Source: Alphaproteobacteria bacterium
Lineage (GTDB): Bacteria; Pseudomonadota; Alphaproteobacteria; JANQSM01
Assembly (NCBI GenBank): GCA_028284025.1
Contig: JANQSM010000076.1
Location: 1 to 5,499, forward strand
Direction: 5' to 3'
DNA: 5,499 nucleotides
The notes under the pieces were generated by a model, which saw only the letters and a program-made list of their open reading frames with translations, did not search any database and was not told the DNA's origin. Of this stretch, positions 5,027-5,499 are shown piece by piece. The stretch's first letter is position 1. Each line of letters begins with the position of its first letter. The position numbers and the translations under genes are program-made.

Positions 5027-5499
5027 ATGCGCCTTCGCCCAGTTAAAGTTGATATATGGTTAAAATTCAGCGCCTTAACAGCAGCTCTCTTTATCTTTTG
5101 TTTACCATGTTTTGCTTTTGCTGTCAGTTGTTCCACCACCATGCAAGCAGATTGCTGGTTTCGTCCCGGGTTTAATTATAACGCCACACACAAAGAACCC
5201 TTACCCGATGCCATCCATATTCTGGATGACTGGCCGGAAAGTGAACCATCAGAATCTGGCCTGATTCGCAATTTCAGTCCAACACCACTGTATATGCCAA
5301 AACCGGATAAGGATTTTGTTTTCGCCAATGACAAAGCCTTTGCCTATTTCAAAGCCTATCTTGGCCTGCCCCCCAACTGGCCCAAGGGTGTAAAGCCAGT
5401 ACACATGATTATGCAAAATAAGGTTTATCGCTATACACCCGGTGAAGCTTTTTACTATTACTTTTTGAAGCAGCCTGATTTTGAAAGTGAGCGTTTGAA
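5027..5499 (+). CDS. Exported protein of unknown function, N-terminal part (cut by window edge)
   Basis: An open frame runs from the ATG at 5027 to the right edge (157 complete codons, no stop). The first 32 residues form a typical signal peptide: basic start MRLRPVK, hydrophobic core LTAALFIFCLPCFAFA and a likely signal peptidase I site after AFA (residue 32). Cys35 in AVSC is a poor lipobox. The mature part has Cys35 and Cys43, which could pair as a disulfide, and is rich in Phe, Tyr, Trp and Pro (for example GLPPNWPKGVKP and EAFYYYFLKQPDF). I do not recognise a family. There is no Shine-Dalgarno sequence, consistent with a leaderless start. Location is inferred to be periplasm or outside the cell. 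Confidence 0.75.
   Translation, partial: MRLRPVKVDIWLKFSALTAALFIFCLPCFAFAVSCSTTMQADCWFRPGFNYNATHKEPLPDAIHILDDWPESEPSESGLIRNFSPTPLYMPKPDKDFVFANDKAFAYFKAYLGLPPNWPKGVKPVHMIMQNKVYRYTPGEAFYYYFLKQPDFESERL

Overview
The window is a flagellar gene region from what looks like a moderately AT-rich alphaproteobacterium. This placement is inferred from four things: the flgB-flgC-fliE-fliQ-fliR gene order, a CtrA-like box (TTAACCAT) upstream of flgB, csrA next to the flagellar genes, and intergenic palindromes of the GTCATCCCGG...CCGGGAT type, which are frequent in alphaproteobacterial genomes. The sequence does not allow a family or genus call.

Left part (1-1854, minus strand): read in the direction of transcription, this is flgB, flgC, fliE, fliQ and the start of fliR, which runs off the left edge. 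FlgB and FlgC are proximal rod proteins, FliE joins the MS ring to the rod, and FliQ and FliR are membrane parts of the flagellar type III export gate.

Middle (1855-2005): a divergent control region. A CtrA-like promoter probably drives the minus-strand flgB operon. A sigma70-like promoter (TTGTCC, 17-base spacer, TATAAG) probably drives the plus-strand operon.

Plus-strand operon (2006-3989): csrA, a stand-alone FlhB C-terminal-domain protein, a small coiled-coil protein I do not recognise, fliO and fliP. The genes are close together or overlapping, which suggests one transcript. The two divergent operons together supply FliO, FliP, FliQ and FliR, plus an FlhB-like switch paralogue, the rod start and a post-transcriptional regulator.

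Right part (3990-5499): a 473-base stretch without a convincing gene carries two inverted palindromic repeats and a strong intrinsic terminator oriented for minus-strand transcription. It is followed by an unrecognised minus-strand gene (170 residues). Divergent from that, across a 51-base AT-rich promoter region, is the start of an unrecognised exported protein that runs off the right edge.

The most interesting items are the FlhB-like protein, whose NPTH autocleavage motif appears to be replaced by SPRD, the unknown coiled-coil gene beside it, and the minus-strand terminator that lies about 270 bases from the nearest gene.
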